64,000 nt of DNA, taken from assembly GCA_002343985.1 (NCBI GenBank), contig DDTB01000025.1:7143-71142 (forward strand). Reading direction: 5' to 3'. The position numbers and the translations under genes were made by a program. The notes under the pieces were generated by a model. The model was not told the origin of the DNA and did not search any database. It worked only from the letters and a program-made list of their open reading frames with translations. Shown piece by piece: positions 8,306 to 16,102 of the stretch (its first letter is position 1; each line of letters opens with the position of its first letter). Source of the DNA: Chitinophagaceae bacterium UBA2375 (GTDB taxonomy: Bacteria > Bacteroidota > Bacteroidia > Chitinophagales > Chitinophagaceae).

Positions 8306-8671
8306 TTATTTAATTGAGAAAAAATGAATCAGGTAAGGTAAAAAAATGATAAGGCCGGTGATGCCCGCAAAAATAGCGGCGACCAGTACGGCACCGGCAG
8401 CGAGGTCTTTCACTTTGCCAATGATGGGATGATGGCCGGGCGACACGATATTGCTAAGCAATTCGATGGCGGTATTGATTAATTCGGCGAACCATACAAA
8501 CGCGATGCAAGCCAGCAGCATAAACCATTGTTGCCCGCTGATCGCGAAATACCATCCCAGAAAAACAGCCAAACCGGCCGCCAGGCCATGTACCCGCATA
8601 TTGGTTTCAGATAAAAAGCAAATACGCAAGCCATTCAGCGCGTAATAAAATGAACGGAAAAAAGTTTTCAT
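8306..8671 (-). CDS. Diacylglycerol kinase / undecaprenol kinase family (DgkA)
   Basis: This is a 121-residue integral membrane lipid kinase that phosphorylates diacylglycerol or undecaprenol with ATP. The family hallmarks are ELINTAIE (Glu63, Asn66, Glu70) and GKVKDLAAGAVL (Lys88, Asp89), between three predicted membrane helices. The HPIIGKVKD stretch and size fit the undecaprenol-kinase-like subgroup as well as classic DgkA, so the substrate is not settled. The start at 8671 overlaps the stop of the Coq4-like gene by 4 bp (ATGA), giving translational coupling. An N-terminal extension to 8836 lies in the upstream gene and is rejected. Confidence 0.9.
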   Translation of the reverse strand: MKTFFRSFYYALNGLRICFLSETNMRVHGLAAGLAVFLGWYFAISGQQWFMLLACIAFVWFAELINTAIELLSNIVSPGHHPIIGKVKDLAAGAVLVAAIFAGITGLIIFLPYLIHFFSIK

Positions 8672-9174
8672 ACCCTTGGAATTTGATAGGTTGATTGATT
8701 GATTTCTGCCCGCAAACCTGCGGTACTCTCCCCCACCAGCATGAACCAGTCCCAACCGGAAATGGGTACAGATTCCCTTCCCCTTCTCCATGCCTGCTTG
8801 AACAAATGCCAGTGCCCGGGCATTGTCAACAGGCAAAACCCTACGGTTGCCAGCACGGGAAATGACCTGTGCCCGTTGCCCAGCATAAAAAACTGCAGGC
8901 AGCCCTCACCCACATCGGTGGTATCGTAACCAAGCAGGATATGCTTCATATCATGCCGTGCGTAATAAGGCAATAAGTCCAGGTCGCGTTCTTCGAGGAA
9001 ATCGTGTAAGTCCTTGCCCAACGTGCCAACAGGCATACGGTCGAGTTCATCCATCAGGTAGGGGAATTTCTCTTCCTTCCTGATCAGTTTCAGGATGGGT
9101 AGGGCCAGGCTATGGGTAAGAAAAACGAGTACCGCTGATCTCAGGCGGATTAAGGGTGATGTGTAAGTTGCCAT
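8668..9174 (-). CDS. Coq4-like protein
   Basis: This 168-residue protein (from the ATG at 9174) carries HDMKHILLGYDTTDVGE, which matches the HDxxH-x11-E zinc-site signature of COQ4 (His74, Asp75, His78, Glu90). COQ4 acts in ubiquinone biosynthesis in mitochondria and many proteobacteria. Bacteroidota normally use menaquinone, so the substrate here may differ; a lipid or quinone-like ligand is an inference from the fold and from the downstream lipid kinase. An upstream in-frame TTG at 9207 lies inside a palindromic motif and is less likely as the start. The gene sits in an operon with a winged-helix regulator (upstream) and dgkA (downstream, 4-bp overlap). Confidence 0.75.
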   Translation of the reverse strand: MATYTSPLIRLRSAVLVFLTHSLALPILKLIRKEEKFPYLMDELDRMPVGTLGKDLHDFLEERDLDLLPYYARHDMKHILLGYDTTDVGEGCLQFFMLGNGHRSFPVLATVGFCLLTMPGHWHLFKQAWRRGRESVPISGWDWFMLVGESTAGLRAEINQSTYQIPRV

Positions 9175-9187
9175 AATTTTTATAATT

Positions 9188-9212
9188 AAAAGTGCTTTGT
9201 TTTTCAAAGTAA
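9188..9212. promoter_or_regulatory. Palindromic operator-like motif, copy 2
   Basis: A 25-bp block centred on CTTTGT-TTTT-CAAAG lies 13 bp before the Coq4-like start. It is 21/25 identical to the block at 10193-10217 before the first gene of the same operon. Two related palindromes at two gene starts, in an operon that encodes a winged-helix protein, suggest autoregulation or a shared promoter element. The TTACTTTG on the minus strand also resembles a -7 box lacking one T. Confidence 0.5.
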
Positions 9213-9226
9213 TGATACAAAAAAAA

Positions 9227-9523
9227 TTATTTTGTGGCGCGGATCATTTTCTCAAGGGCATCAATATGTTCCCTGAATAATTTATCCCCAGATTTGGTGA
9301 GTGAATAGGTTGTGTTGGTTTTCCTGCCGATAAAGCCCTTATGCACTTTGAGTACCTTATTATCTTCCAATGATTTCAGGTGGCTGGCGAGGTTCCCGTC
9401 TGTTGTATCGAGTAATTCCTTCAAATCGTTAAAACTCATTTCCCTGTTCACCATCAGCGCGCTCATGATGCCCAACCGGATGCGGTTGTCGAACAGTTTA
9501 TTCAGGTTGCTGATGGGATTCAT
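9227..9523 (-). CDS. Winged-helix transcriptional regulator
   Basis: This 98-residue, single-domain DNA-binding protein has the pattern LNKLFDNRIRLGIMSALMVN, then MSFNDLKELLDTTDGNLASH (recognition region) and HLKSLEDNKVLKVHKGFIGRKTNTTYSLT (wing). The pattern fits the MarR/ArsR-like winged-helix DNA-binding family (HTH_34 type). No metal- or ligand-binding cysteines are visible. It lies 21 bp downstream of the membrane-protein gene and upstream of the Coq4-like gene. The two matching palindromes at 9188 and 10193 are good candidates for its binding sites. Confidence 0.88.
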   Translation of the reverse strand: MNPISNLNKLFDNRIRLGIMSALMVNREMSFNDLKELLDTTDGNLASHLKSLEDNKVLKVHKGFIGRKTNTTYSLTKSGDKLFREHIDALEKMIRATK

Positions 9524-9544
9524 GATGATATGCGGGTGATTTTC

Positions 9545-10192
9545 CTATGCTGATTGCCTTTCGTATTTCCACCACATGTACAGGCCGTACACGATATGCA
9601 TGACGCCAAACCCTAAAGTCCAGAACAAGAGCCCCAGGCCGGCGTACCTCAGGTTTATCAAACCCAGGGCCAGTTGCACGAGCGCCAGGTAGCGGATTTC
9701 CGGAAGCGTGTACCTGCTGGCATTGAGTAACCCGAGCCCGTAAAAAATCAGGCAGCCGGGTGCCACCAGGGCAGGCGTTCCATACTCCACCAACTGCACC
9801 AGGAAAACGGCACCCACCAGCATGGGGATACTCACGTTGATCATCAGTCGCCTGGCACTGCTCCCCCAAATGGGTATCCCCTCCTTCCTGCTTTTCAACC
9901 AGGTGAAAAAGAAAGCGCTGATAAAAGCCGCGATGAACGTGCCCATGGCGATCCAGAAAAGCCGGTCGTTCAGCAAAATGCTGAAAGGCCCTTCCACATC
10001 ATACAGTTCATCGGGCCTGATACGCGGGTCCCTGTCGCCATGAATATATCCATAGGCCAGCCATGCCCCTGCGAGGGCGCAGATGCCGGCACTAACCCCA
10101 CTCAATCCGCTCAGGCTGATAAAACGGCTGCTGCGTTCCATCATATCGCGGATACTGTTGATGGCCTCGACAGGTTTTTGTTGCTCTTCCAT
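9545..10192 (-). CDS. Six-helix membrane protein of unknown function
   Basis: This 215-residue protein starts MEEQQKPVEAINSIRDMMER; the ATG at 10192 is chosen because an upstream extension runs through a palindrome. A short cytoplasmic helix is followed by about six membrane segments (for example LSGVSAGICALAGAWLAYGY, FWIAMGTFIAAFISAFFFTW, LGLLFWTLGFGVMHIVYGLY). I recognise no catalytic motif. Similar proteins in Bacteroidota often sit next to this kind of winged-helix regulator, so the pair may work together. It is the first gene of a five-gene operon (this gene, regulator, Coq4-like, dgkA, DUF1361). Confidence 0.75.
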   Translation of the reverse strand: MEEQQKPVEAINSIRDMMERSSRFISLSGLSGVSAGICALAGAWLAYGYIHGDRDPRIRPDELYDVEGPFSILLNDRLFWIAMGTFIAAFISAFFFTWLKSRKEGIPIWGSSARRLMINVSIPMLVGAVFLVQLVEYGTPALVAPGCLIFYGLGLLNASRYTLPEIRYLALVQLALGLINLRYAGLGLLFWTLGFGVMHIVYGLYMWWKYERQSA

Positions 10193-10217
10193 AAAAGCGC
10201 TTTGTAATACAAAGTAA
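10193..10217. promoter_or_regulatory. Palindromic operator-like motif, copy 1
   Basis: CTTTGT-AATA-CAAAG with flanking AAAAGCG and TAA abuts the ATG of the operon's first gene. It matches the block at 9188-9212 at 21 of 25 positions. Confidence 0.5.
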
Positions 10218-10278
10218 ATACCGAATCTCGTATAAACCAAATATAGACTAAAAAAAATGTACGGCGGCCATGTTAAAA

Positions 10279-10309
10279 TTTGGAGAATCCCTGCATATCT
10301 GTACTTTTA
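10279..10309 (+). promoter_or_regulatory. Bacteroidota-type promoter for the MBOAT gene
   Basis: TTTG at 10279-10282 and TACTTTTA at 10302-10309 (one mismatch to TAnnTTTG) are separated by 19 bp, 42 bp before the ATG. Confidence 0.45.
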
Positions 10310-10351
10310 AGCGCCGGGACGGCCCGGTACCGGTCATTTTAATTAGGTCAG

Positions 10352-11758
10352 ATGCTGTTTAACTCGATCGTTTTCCTGGTTTTCTTCTCCATCTTCTTTT
10401 TCCTGTTCTATTATATGAACGGGACCTGGCGAAAATGGCTGCTCCTGCTGGCAAGCTGCATCTTTTATATGTGGTTTATCCCGGTGTATGTGCTGATCCT
10501 CTTCCTAACCATTGGCATAGACTATTTCGCGGCCATTAAAATCGAAGACGACAAAACGGATAAAGCCAAACGTTTTCATTTATGGTTTGGCATCATCAAT
10601 ACCTGTCTTGTTTTATTCATATTCAAGTACCACAATTTTTTCATCGACAATTTCAATGCCCTTGGCCTCACGCACATTGAAAACTGGGATATCATACTCC
10701 CTATCGGCTTATCCTTTCACACTTTCCAAAGCCTGAGTTATGTGGTGGAAGTCTACCGGGGTAATATTAAGGCCGAGAGGAGCCTGCTGACTTACAGCAA
10801 TTTTGTGATGATGTTCCCCCAACTGGTTGCCGGCCCCATTGAAAGGGCCAATAATATGTTGCCACAGTTACGCACCTGCGACCATACCATTAGTTACCGG
10901 GATTTCTCCATCGGCTTCCACCGCTTCTTCTGGGGTTTATTCAAGAAAGTGGTTGTGGCCGATACGGCCAGTGTGTTTGTGGATGCCACCTATAATAACT
11001 ATATGCTTCACCCCGGCTCGATGCTGCTGGTGGGAACGGCTTTATTTGCGGTACAGATTTATTGCGACTTTTCGGGTTATTCCGATATGGCCATCGGTAT
11101 TGCCCGTATGCTCGGATTCCGGTTCCGGGAGAATTTTGCCATACCGTATTTCTCCAAAGACATCACCGAATTCTGGCGCCGCTGGCATATATCCCTCTCA
11201 AGCTGGCTGCGCGATTACCTCTATATTTCGTTTGGGGGTAACCGTTATGGGCAATGGAAAACATACAGGAACCTTATGTTAACCATGCTCCTGGGTGGCT
11301 TGTGGCATGGCGCTTCCTGGAATTTTGTGATCTGGGGCGGTATCAACGGTTTATACCTCTCCATCGAAAAAATGACCAACCTGCCCGCCTGGAAACCGAA
11401 GTTCCTGATCAGCAAACTGATGCGGGTAGCCTATGTTTTCATCCTGATCTGCCTGACCTGGGTTTTTTTCCGTGCCGTAACTTTTGAACAAGCTACCGGA
11501 ATCATTGGAAAGATATTCACCGGTTTTAACGCGTCCGGGTTTCAGTTCCTGGACGTAAATGTATTTTCATCCATTGTCATTGGCATCGTTACCCTGCTTG
11601 CCTTTGAATATGTTGTTTTCAGGAATCTCACATTCGACCAGTTATTTGACAGTAAAAAAGGACAATGGAAACTGATGGCGATGACCATTTTCTTTTTCAT
11701 GATGATGCTGTTCTTTGGCAATTCCACCGGTAACCAATTCATCTATTTCCAATTCTGA
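10352..11758 (+). CDS. MBOAT family O-acyltransferase (AlgI-like)
   Basis: This is a 468-residue polytopic membrane protein of the MBOAT family that transfers acyl groups (usually acetyl) across the membrane to polysaccharides or other acceptors. Diagnostic motifs are SFHTFQSLSYVVEVYRG (His123), FPQLVAGPIERA, YCDFSGYSDMAIG, FWRRWHISLSSWLRDYLYI and GGLWHGASWNFVIWG, where His319 is the expected catalytic histidine. It is followed 2 bp later by an SGNH-like membrane-anchored partner, as in AlgI/AlgJ-type acetylation systems. No glycosyltransferases lie nearby, so the acceptor cannot be told from context. Confidence 0.93.
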   Translation: MLFNSIVFLVFFSIFFFLFYYMNGTWRKWLLLLASCIFYMWFIPVYVLILFLTIGIDYFAAIKIEDDKTDKAKRFHLWFGIINTCLVLFIFKYHNFFIDNFNALGLTHIENWDIILPIGLSFHTFQSLSYVVEVYRGNIKAERSLLTYSNFVMMFPQLVAGPIERANNMLPQLRTCDHTISYRDFSIGFHRFFWGLFKKVVVADTASVFVDATYNNYMLHPGSMLLVGTALFAVQIYCDFSGYSDMAIGIARMLGFRFRENFAIPYFSKDITEFWRRWHISLSSWLRDYLYISFGGNRYGQWKTYRNLMLTMLLGGLWHGASWNFVIWGGINGLYLSIEKMTNLPAWKPKFLISKLMRVAYVFILICLTWVFFRAVTFEQATGIIGKIFTGFNASGFQFLDVNVFSSIVIGIVTLLAFEYVVFRNLTFDQLFDSKKGQWKLMAMTIFFFMMMLFFGNSTGNQFIYFQF

Positions 11759-11760
11759 CG

Positions 11761-12702
11761 ATGAAAAAGATTTTACGCACATTACTAATACTTATCCTGG
11801 TCATCCTGGCTATTGACAGGGGTTTTGTGTACCTTTTTCATTCAGCCATTTTTTCAAAAACCCTGAGTGGTGAAAGCGGTGGTTCCGTAAATTACCTGCT
11901 CCAACGCAAAAAAGACGCGGGACTGATCATCATGGGTTCATCCCGCGCCAAACACCATATTGACCCGGTAAGGTTATATGCCAATGCAGAAAAAATAAAA
12001 TACAACGCGGGCATCAACGGTACGGGTGGATTGATATATAACTCCCGGCTCCTGCACCTGCTCCTCGAAAAAAATATTAAACCCTCCACACTCATCCTTC
12101 AATTAGACGCACACCCGTATTTTACGGCAGATGATGACCGGGGCCTGACAGAACTCGCGCAGCTATACCCATTTATATCTGAAAGCCGGTCGCTGCGCAG
12201 TTTTGTGAAAAATGAAGCGGGCCTGGCCGAACAAATCAAACTGTTTTTTCACAGTTACCGGTTCAATGGAAAATTGCTGAACATCCTGTACAATTACCGG
12301 AAAAGGCATTCGGTTGGGGATGAAAATGGTTTTATCCCTTTGGAAGGGATCCTGAAAGACAGCCTGGTACAACCATTGTCCATGGCTTCACCTATGCCCG
12401 CATTCCCGGAAAATAAAATAGCGGCCTTGCAGGATGTGCTCACTGTATGCGCGAAGGAAAACATTCAATTAATCATTGTATTTCCGCCATCCTATCATAA
12501 TGTAATACATCATCCAGGCGGGACCAGTGCATTGATTAACATCATCCGGAAAACCGGGCGCGCGCGGATCATAGATTTTTCGGATATCGAATCGATACCT
12601 GAATTGAACCAAAGTAAATACTGGCGTGATGCCACCCACCTGAATGCGGACGGTGCCGGCCTGTTCAGCGATTCTTTAAATGCAAGGCTGGCGGGTTTAT
12701 AA
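11761..12702 (+). CDS. Membrane-anchored SGNH-like partner of the MBOAT acyltransferase
   Basis: This 313-residue protein has an N-terminal membrane anchor (residues about 5-26) and an extracytoplasmic domain. IIMGSSRAKHHIDP (Ser60/Ser61) matches the block I nucleophile of SGNH hydrolases. YWRDATHLNADGAGLFSDSL near the C-terminus supplies the Asp290-x-x-His293 pair, so a full catalytic dyad/triad is plausible. It lies 2 bp after the MBOAT gene and probably completes acyl transfer on the periplasmic side. The last 6 bp overlap the convergent aminotransferase gene. Confidence 0.8.
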   Translation: MKKILRTLLILILVILAIDRGFVYLFHSAIFSKTLSGESGGSVNYLLQRKKDAGLIIMGSSRAKHHIDPVRLYANAEKIKYNAGINGTGGLIYNSRLLHLLLEKNIKPSTLILQLDAHPYFTADDDRGLTELAQLYPFISESRSLRSFVKNEAGLAEQIKLFFHSYRFNGKLLNILYNYRKRHSVGDENGFIPLEGILKDSLVQPLSMASPMPAFPENKIAALQDVLTVCAKENIQLIIVFPPSYHNVIHHPGGTSALINIIRKTGRARIIDFSDIESIPELNQSKYWRDATHLNADGAGLFSDSLNARLAGL

Positions 12703-13878
12703 CTCGTTCAGGACCGACAGGATGGTTTCGCATGAGCGGCGGATCATATCGTCTGGTATTTGCAAGGGGGGCGCTATGCGCAACGCATGCGGCGCGAATA
12801 AAAACCAATCGGTAAATACGCCCCGTTCAATCAACTTGTCAATAATTTTTTTATTTGTGTCAAACGAATCAAAATGAACTGCCATCATCAGCCCGGCGCT
12901 ATGTACTTCCCTGATTAAGGGGTGACTCAGCAAGGACCTGAACAATGATGCTTTCTCATGCACGGCAGGCACAACAGATTCCCTGAGCAAAGCTTCGAAT
13001 CCGGCGAGGCCGGCGGCGCAACTAACCGGATGGCCGCCAAATGTGTTGATGTGGCCGAGCACCGGGTTGTGCGTAAGGGTATCCATGATTTTTTTGTCAG
13101 ACACAAATGCGCCCAATGGCATTCCCGCGCCCAGCGCTTTTCCCAGGAGCAAAATATCCGGCACCACATCATATTGTTCAAATGCCCATAAAGTGCCGCA
13201 ACGGCCGAAACCGCATTGTATTTCGTCAAGCACCAGCAAGGCACCGGTTTCAGAACAGCGTTTACGCAAGGCCGTTAGCCAACCGTTGGCCGGTGGGTTT
13301 ACACCCGCTTCTGCCTGCACGGTTTCCGCGACCACGCATGCCGTTTGATCGGTAATCAGGGCAAGGTCCTCAAAACTGTTATACCGCAATTGCAGGATAT
13401 CGGGCAACAAAGGGCGAAAAGCCTGTTGCCAGTACTCGCTGCCCATAATGCTCAAAGCGCCCTGCGTACTGCCATGGTAAGAATCGCGGAACGATACGAT
13501 CTGCGTACGGCCCGTGTACCTCTTGGCCAGTTTCATGGCCCCCTCTGTCGCTTCGGAGCCGCTGGCTGTGTAAAAAACGGAGTTTAATGAAACCGGCAAA
13601 CGGTCGGTCAAGGCTTTTGCATATGCCACTTGCGGGTTTTCCACCAACTCGCCATAGACCATGATATGCAGGTATTGGTCAATTTGTTTCCGTATCGCGT
13701 TGAGCACAGCCGGGTGCCTGTGCCCCATATTGCAAACGCTGATGCCGGCAATCAGGTCGATATATTCTTTCCCTTCCGCGTCCCACATCAGGCTGCCCTC
13801 CGCGCGGGTGATATTGAGCGCCAGGGGCGCTTCAGAAGTTTGCCCTACATGCCGCAAAAACAATTCCCTGTTCGTCAT
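12697..13878 (-). CDS. Class III PLP-dependent aminotransferase (acetylornithine/GABA type)
   Basis: This 393-residue fold-type I aminotransferase acts on an omega-amino group. The visible motifs are the phosphate-binding TASGSEATEGAMKLAKR, RDSYHGSTQGALSIMG, the PLP-ring Asp218 in LLVLDEIQCGFGR and the Schiff-base Lys247 in LLLGKALGAGMPLG. Length and motifs are complete. It could be an acetylornithine, ornithine, lysine or 4-aminobutyrate aminotransferase; with no arginine-biosynthesis genes nearby the substrate stays open. It has its own promoter at 13905-13938. Confidence 0.88.
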   Translation of the reverse strand: MTNRELFLRHVGQTSEAPLALNITRAEGSLMWDAEGKEYIDLIAGISVCNMGHRHPAVLNAIRKQIDQYLHIMVYGELVENPQVAYAKALTDRLPVSLNSVFYTASGSEATEGAMKLAKRYTGRTQIVSFRDSYHGSTQGALSIMGSEYWQQAFRPLLPDILQLRYNSFEDLALITDQTACVVAETVQAEAGVNPPANGWLTALRKRCSETGALLVLDEIQCGFGRCGTLWAFEQYDVVPDILLLGKALGAGMPLGAFVSDKKIMDTLTHNPVLGHINTFGGHPVSCAAGLAGFEALLRESVVPAVHEKASLFRSLLSHPLIREVHSAGLMMAVHFDSFDTNKKIIDKLIERGVFTDWFLFAPHALRIAPPLQIPDDMIRRSCETILSVLNEL

Positions 13879-13904
13879 ATCCTCTGTGAAGTTGTATTTT
13901 CACG

Positions 13905-13938
13905 CAAAATTAGTTGAGCCGGGCCATTGGGCCACAAA
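13905..13938 (-). promoter_or_regulatory. Bacteroidota-type promoter for the aminotransferase
   Basis: On the minus strand, TTTG (13938-13935) is followed after 22 bp by TAATTTTG (13912-13905), a perfect TAnnTTTG match, 26 bp before the ATG at 13878. Confidence 0.55.
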
Positions 13939-13967
13939 TTCATTTCACCTGTCAATATCCATTCATT

Positions 13968-14492
13968 ATGGCATTACTATTACCTGTTCATGGCGTTATG
14001 CCGGTTTTCGGACAAAACTGTTTCCTCGCGCCCAATGCAACCGTGGTGGGCGATGTGGCCATGGGCGATGAATGCAGTATTTGGTTTAACGCGGTGGTGC
14101 GGGGCGATGTCAACAGCATCCGCATAGGCAACCGGGTAAATATCCAGGATGGGGCCGTTTTGCACTGCACTTTTCAAAAAACTACCGTACAAATTGGAAA
14201 TAATGTGAGCATCGGACACAATGCAATCGTACATGGTTGCGTTATAGAGGATAACGTATTGGTTGGGATGGGGGCCATAGTCATGGACAATGCCCGTATC
14301 GGCACCAACAGCATCATTGCCGCCGGGGCGGTGGTTCTGGAAAATACGGTGGTGGAACCTGGGAGCATTTATGCGGGCGTACCGGCTAAAAAGGTGAAAA
14401 ATATCAGCCAGGAGCTGATCAGTGGGGAAATCAACCGTATTGCAGCTAACTACCTGACGTACAGCAGTTGGTTTACGGAAAACCGGAAATAG
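13968..14492 (+). CDS. Gamma-class carbonic anhydrase-like hexapeptide-repeat protein
   Basis: This 174-residue left-handed beta-helix protein has the pattern NATVVGDVAMGDECSIWFNA, VVRGDVNSIRIGNRVNIQDG and AVLHC. Conserved metal ligands are His66 (VLHC), His84 (IGHN) and His89 (VHGC), as in gamma carbonic anhydrases (YrdA/CaiE/PaaY group). It probably forms a trimer binding Zn or Fe at subunit interfaces; carbonic anhydrase activity is likely but not assured in this subgroup. The start is the ATG at 13968, since MALLLPVHGV is the natural N-terminus; an upstream in-frame extension is rejected. Confidence 0.9.
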   Translation: MALLLPVHGVMPVFGQNCFLAPNATVVGDVAMGDECSIWFNAVVRGDVNSIRIGNRVNIQDGAVLHCTFQKTTVQIGNNVSIGHNAIVHGCVIEDNVLVGMGAIVMDNARIGTNSIIAAGAVVLENTVVEPGSIYAGVPAKKVKNISQELISGEINRIAANYLTYSSWFTENRK

Positions 14493-14536
14493 GGAGCGGA
14501 TCGGCATGTATGTCAAACAATTCGTACTTTTAACAC

Positions 14537-14740
14537 ATGAAAAAGATCATCATAGCCGCCGTTAGCCTCGTTGTCATCAGCAGTTGCAACTCCTCTTCAG
14601 GATTATTCCGGAAGAAGGAAAAACTGGGTTGCAAAACCAATGGACGAAATATAGGTGCGGAACGCATTGCGGCGGGAGATGAAAAAGCCATCAAAGCGGC
14701 TAACAAAGCCAAGTTTAAAGGTGGCAAAAAATTCAGGTAA
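14537..14740 (+). CDS. Small basic lipoprotein
   Basis: This 67-residue protein begins MKKIIIAAVSLVVISSC, a lipoprotein signal with Cys17 in the lipobox (ISSC). The mature part is short and lysine-rich (LFRKKEKLGCKTNGRNIGAE, ending KAKFKGGKKFR) and contains one further Cys. No catalytic motif is visible and its function is unknown. A very basic, lipid-anchored peptide could bind lipopolysaccharide, peptidoglycan or nucleic acid, but that is speculation. Confidence 0.7.
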   Translation: MKKIIIAAVSLVVISSCNSSSGLFRKKEKLGCKTNGRNIGAERIAAGDEKAIKAANKAKFKGGKKFR

Positions 14741-14778
14741 AGAATATCGTTTTTCGCTTACCATAAAACCACAACCCT

Positions 14779-15081
14779 ATGTACTACCAATTGAAAACGA
14801 CCACCGGCGCTACGGAAGCCGTGATTGATGACAACTGCGGCATCTCAAAATTCTACGCCATCGCGAATACCCTCGCCGATCAGTTAAAAGTGATCTTCCT
14901 GAACCAGGTGGATGACAGCGACACCCTGGAATGGGATTTCAAATACAAAGACCAATACTTAACCCTCCACTACAATATCTTCAACGGGGTGAGCATCCTC
15001 CCTCAAAAAACCAGCAACGCGTCAAAGCAAAACAAGACGGTGATGGAGCTTGCCAGGTTCCTGCAGAAGAGGGCTTTCTGA
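14779..15081 (+). CDS. Conserved hypothetical protein (100 aa)
   Basis: This is a cytoplasmic 100-residue protein (MYYQLKTTTGATEAVIDDNC...) with a mixed alpha/beta pattern and no signal peptide. The middle WDFKYKDQYLTLHYNIFNGV looks like a small antiparallel sheet, and the end MELARFLQKRAF is a helix. I do not recognise a family. It lies 38 bp after the small lipoprotein on the same strand and is convergent with rsgA. Confidence 0.65.
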   Translation: MYYQLKTTTGATEAVIDDNCGISKFYAIANTLADQLKVIFLNQVDDSDTLEWDFKYKDQYLTLHYNIFNGVSILPQKTSNASKQNKTVMELARFLQKRAF

Positions 15082-15113
15082 TACTAACGATAAAGCCTAT
15101 ACGAAATGCCGGC

Positions 15114-16037
15114 TCAGTATGACACCTGGCCCAGGCTGTCTAATATATTCAGGTAACTGATATACCTTTCTTCAGATATATCGCCCGAAGCAACGGATGC
15201 CTTTACCGCGCATCCGGGTTCATTGATGTGTACACAGTTATTGAACTGGCATTCCTGCAACTTGTCGCGCATTTCCGGGAAATAATGCGACAGTTCATAT
15301 TTGTCGATATCCACAAGGCCCATTTCGCGGATGCCGGGGGTGTCGATGATATGCCCGCCGCCGGGCAGGTCGTACATTTCAGCGAAGGTGGTGGTATGCA
15401 AGCCTTTCCCGCTCCAGCCGCTCACATCCTGTGTGCGCAGCGCGAGTTCGGGGAAGAGATGGTTGATAAACGATGATTTCCCCACGCCGGAATGGCCGCT
15501 GAGCAAGCTTAGTTTATTGGCCAGCAGCCCGGCCAGTTCAGACACCCCCTCTCCCGTTTTCAAACTCATCGCCATAATCCTGTACCCAACAGGTTCATAA
15601 ATTTCCCTGATCCGGTTCAACTGTTCATGGTCCTTTGCCTTATACAAATCCAGTTTATTGAATACAATAACCGCCGGGATGTGGTAGGCTTCACAGGTAA
15701 CCAGGAAGCGGTCTATAAAACCCAATGATGTGCGCGGTTCCCGCAGCGTAGCGAATAAAAGCGACTGATCGAGGTTGGCAGCTACTATATGGTGTTGATT
15801 TTTGCGGTGGGGAGATACGCGGTTGATGTAATTTTTTCGTGTATGGATCTCCGTTATAACGGCCTGTTCTGCCTGATCTTCCATTTCCAGCTCCACCCAA
15901 TCGCCAACGGCCACAGGATTGGTAGATGTGATATCGTCAAGTTTCAACCGGCCCTTGATGCGCGCCATGCGCATATGCCCCTCTTCATCCCTGACCTGGT
16001 ACCAGCTTCCGGTTGATTTATACACCAATGCCTTCAT
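15114..16037 (-). CDS. rsgA: Small ribosomal subunit biogenesis GTPase RsgA
   Basis: This 307-residue, circularly permuted GTPase assists late 30S maturation. An OB fold (about 1-75) precedes G4 NKLD (127-130), G1 GHSGVGKS (181-188) and G3 DTPG (232-235). The C-terminal zinc knuckle is CQFNNCVH...GC (Cys263, Cys268, His270, Cys276). All key residues are present. The ATG at 16037 gives the usual N-terminus MKALVYKSTGSWYQV; the longer frame to 16142 overlaps batA and is rejected. The gene follows the bat operon on the same strand with a 65-bp gap. Confidence 0.96.
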   Translation of the reverse strand: MKALVYKSTGSWYQVRDEEGHMRMARIKGRLKLDDITSTNPVAVGDWVELEMEDQAEQAVITEIHTRKNYINRVSPHRKNQHHIVAANLDQSLLFATLREPRTSLGFIDRFLVTCEAYHIPAVIVFNKLDLYKAKDHEQLNRIREIYEPVGYRIMAMSLKTGEGVSELAGLLANKLSLLSGHSGVGKSSFINHLFPELALRTQDVSGWSGKGLHTTTFAEMYDLPGGGHIIDTPGIREMGLVDIDKYELSHYFPEMRDKLQECQFNNCVHINEPGCAVKASVASGDISEERYISYLNILDSLGQVSY

Positions 16038-16102
16038 GGTTGCAAGATAGGAAATAGCTTGTTCTGATTTAATTGGGCAAGGATGGCCGACGATACAGCC
16101 AA

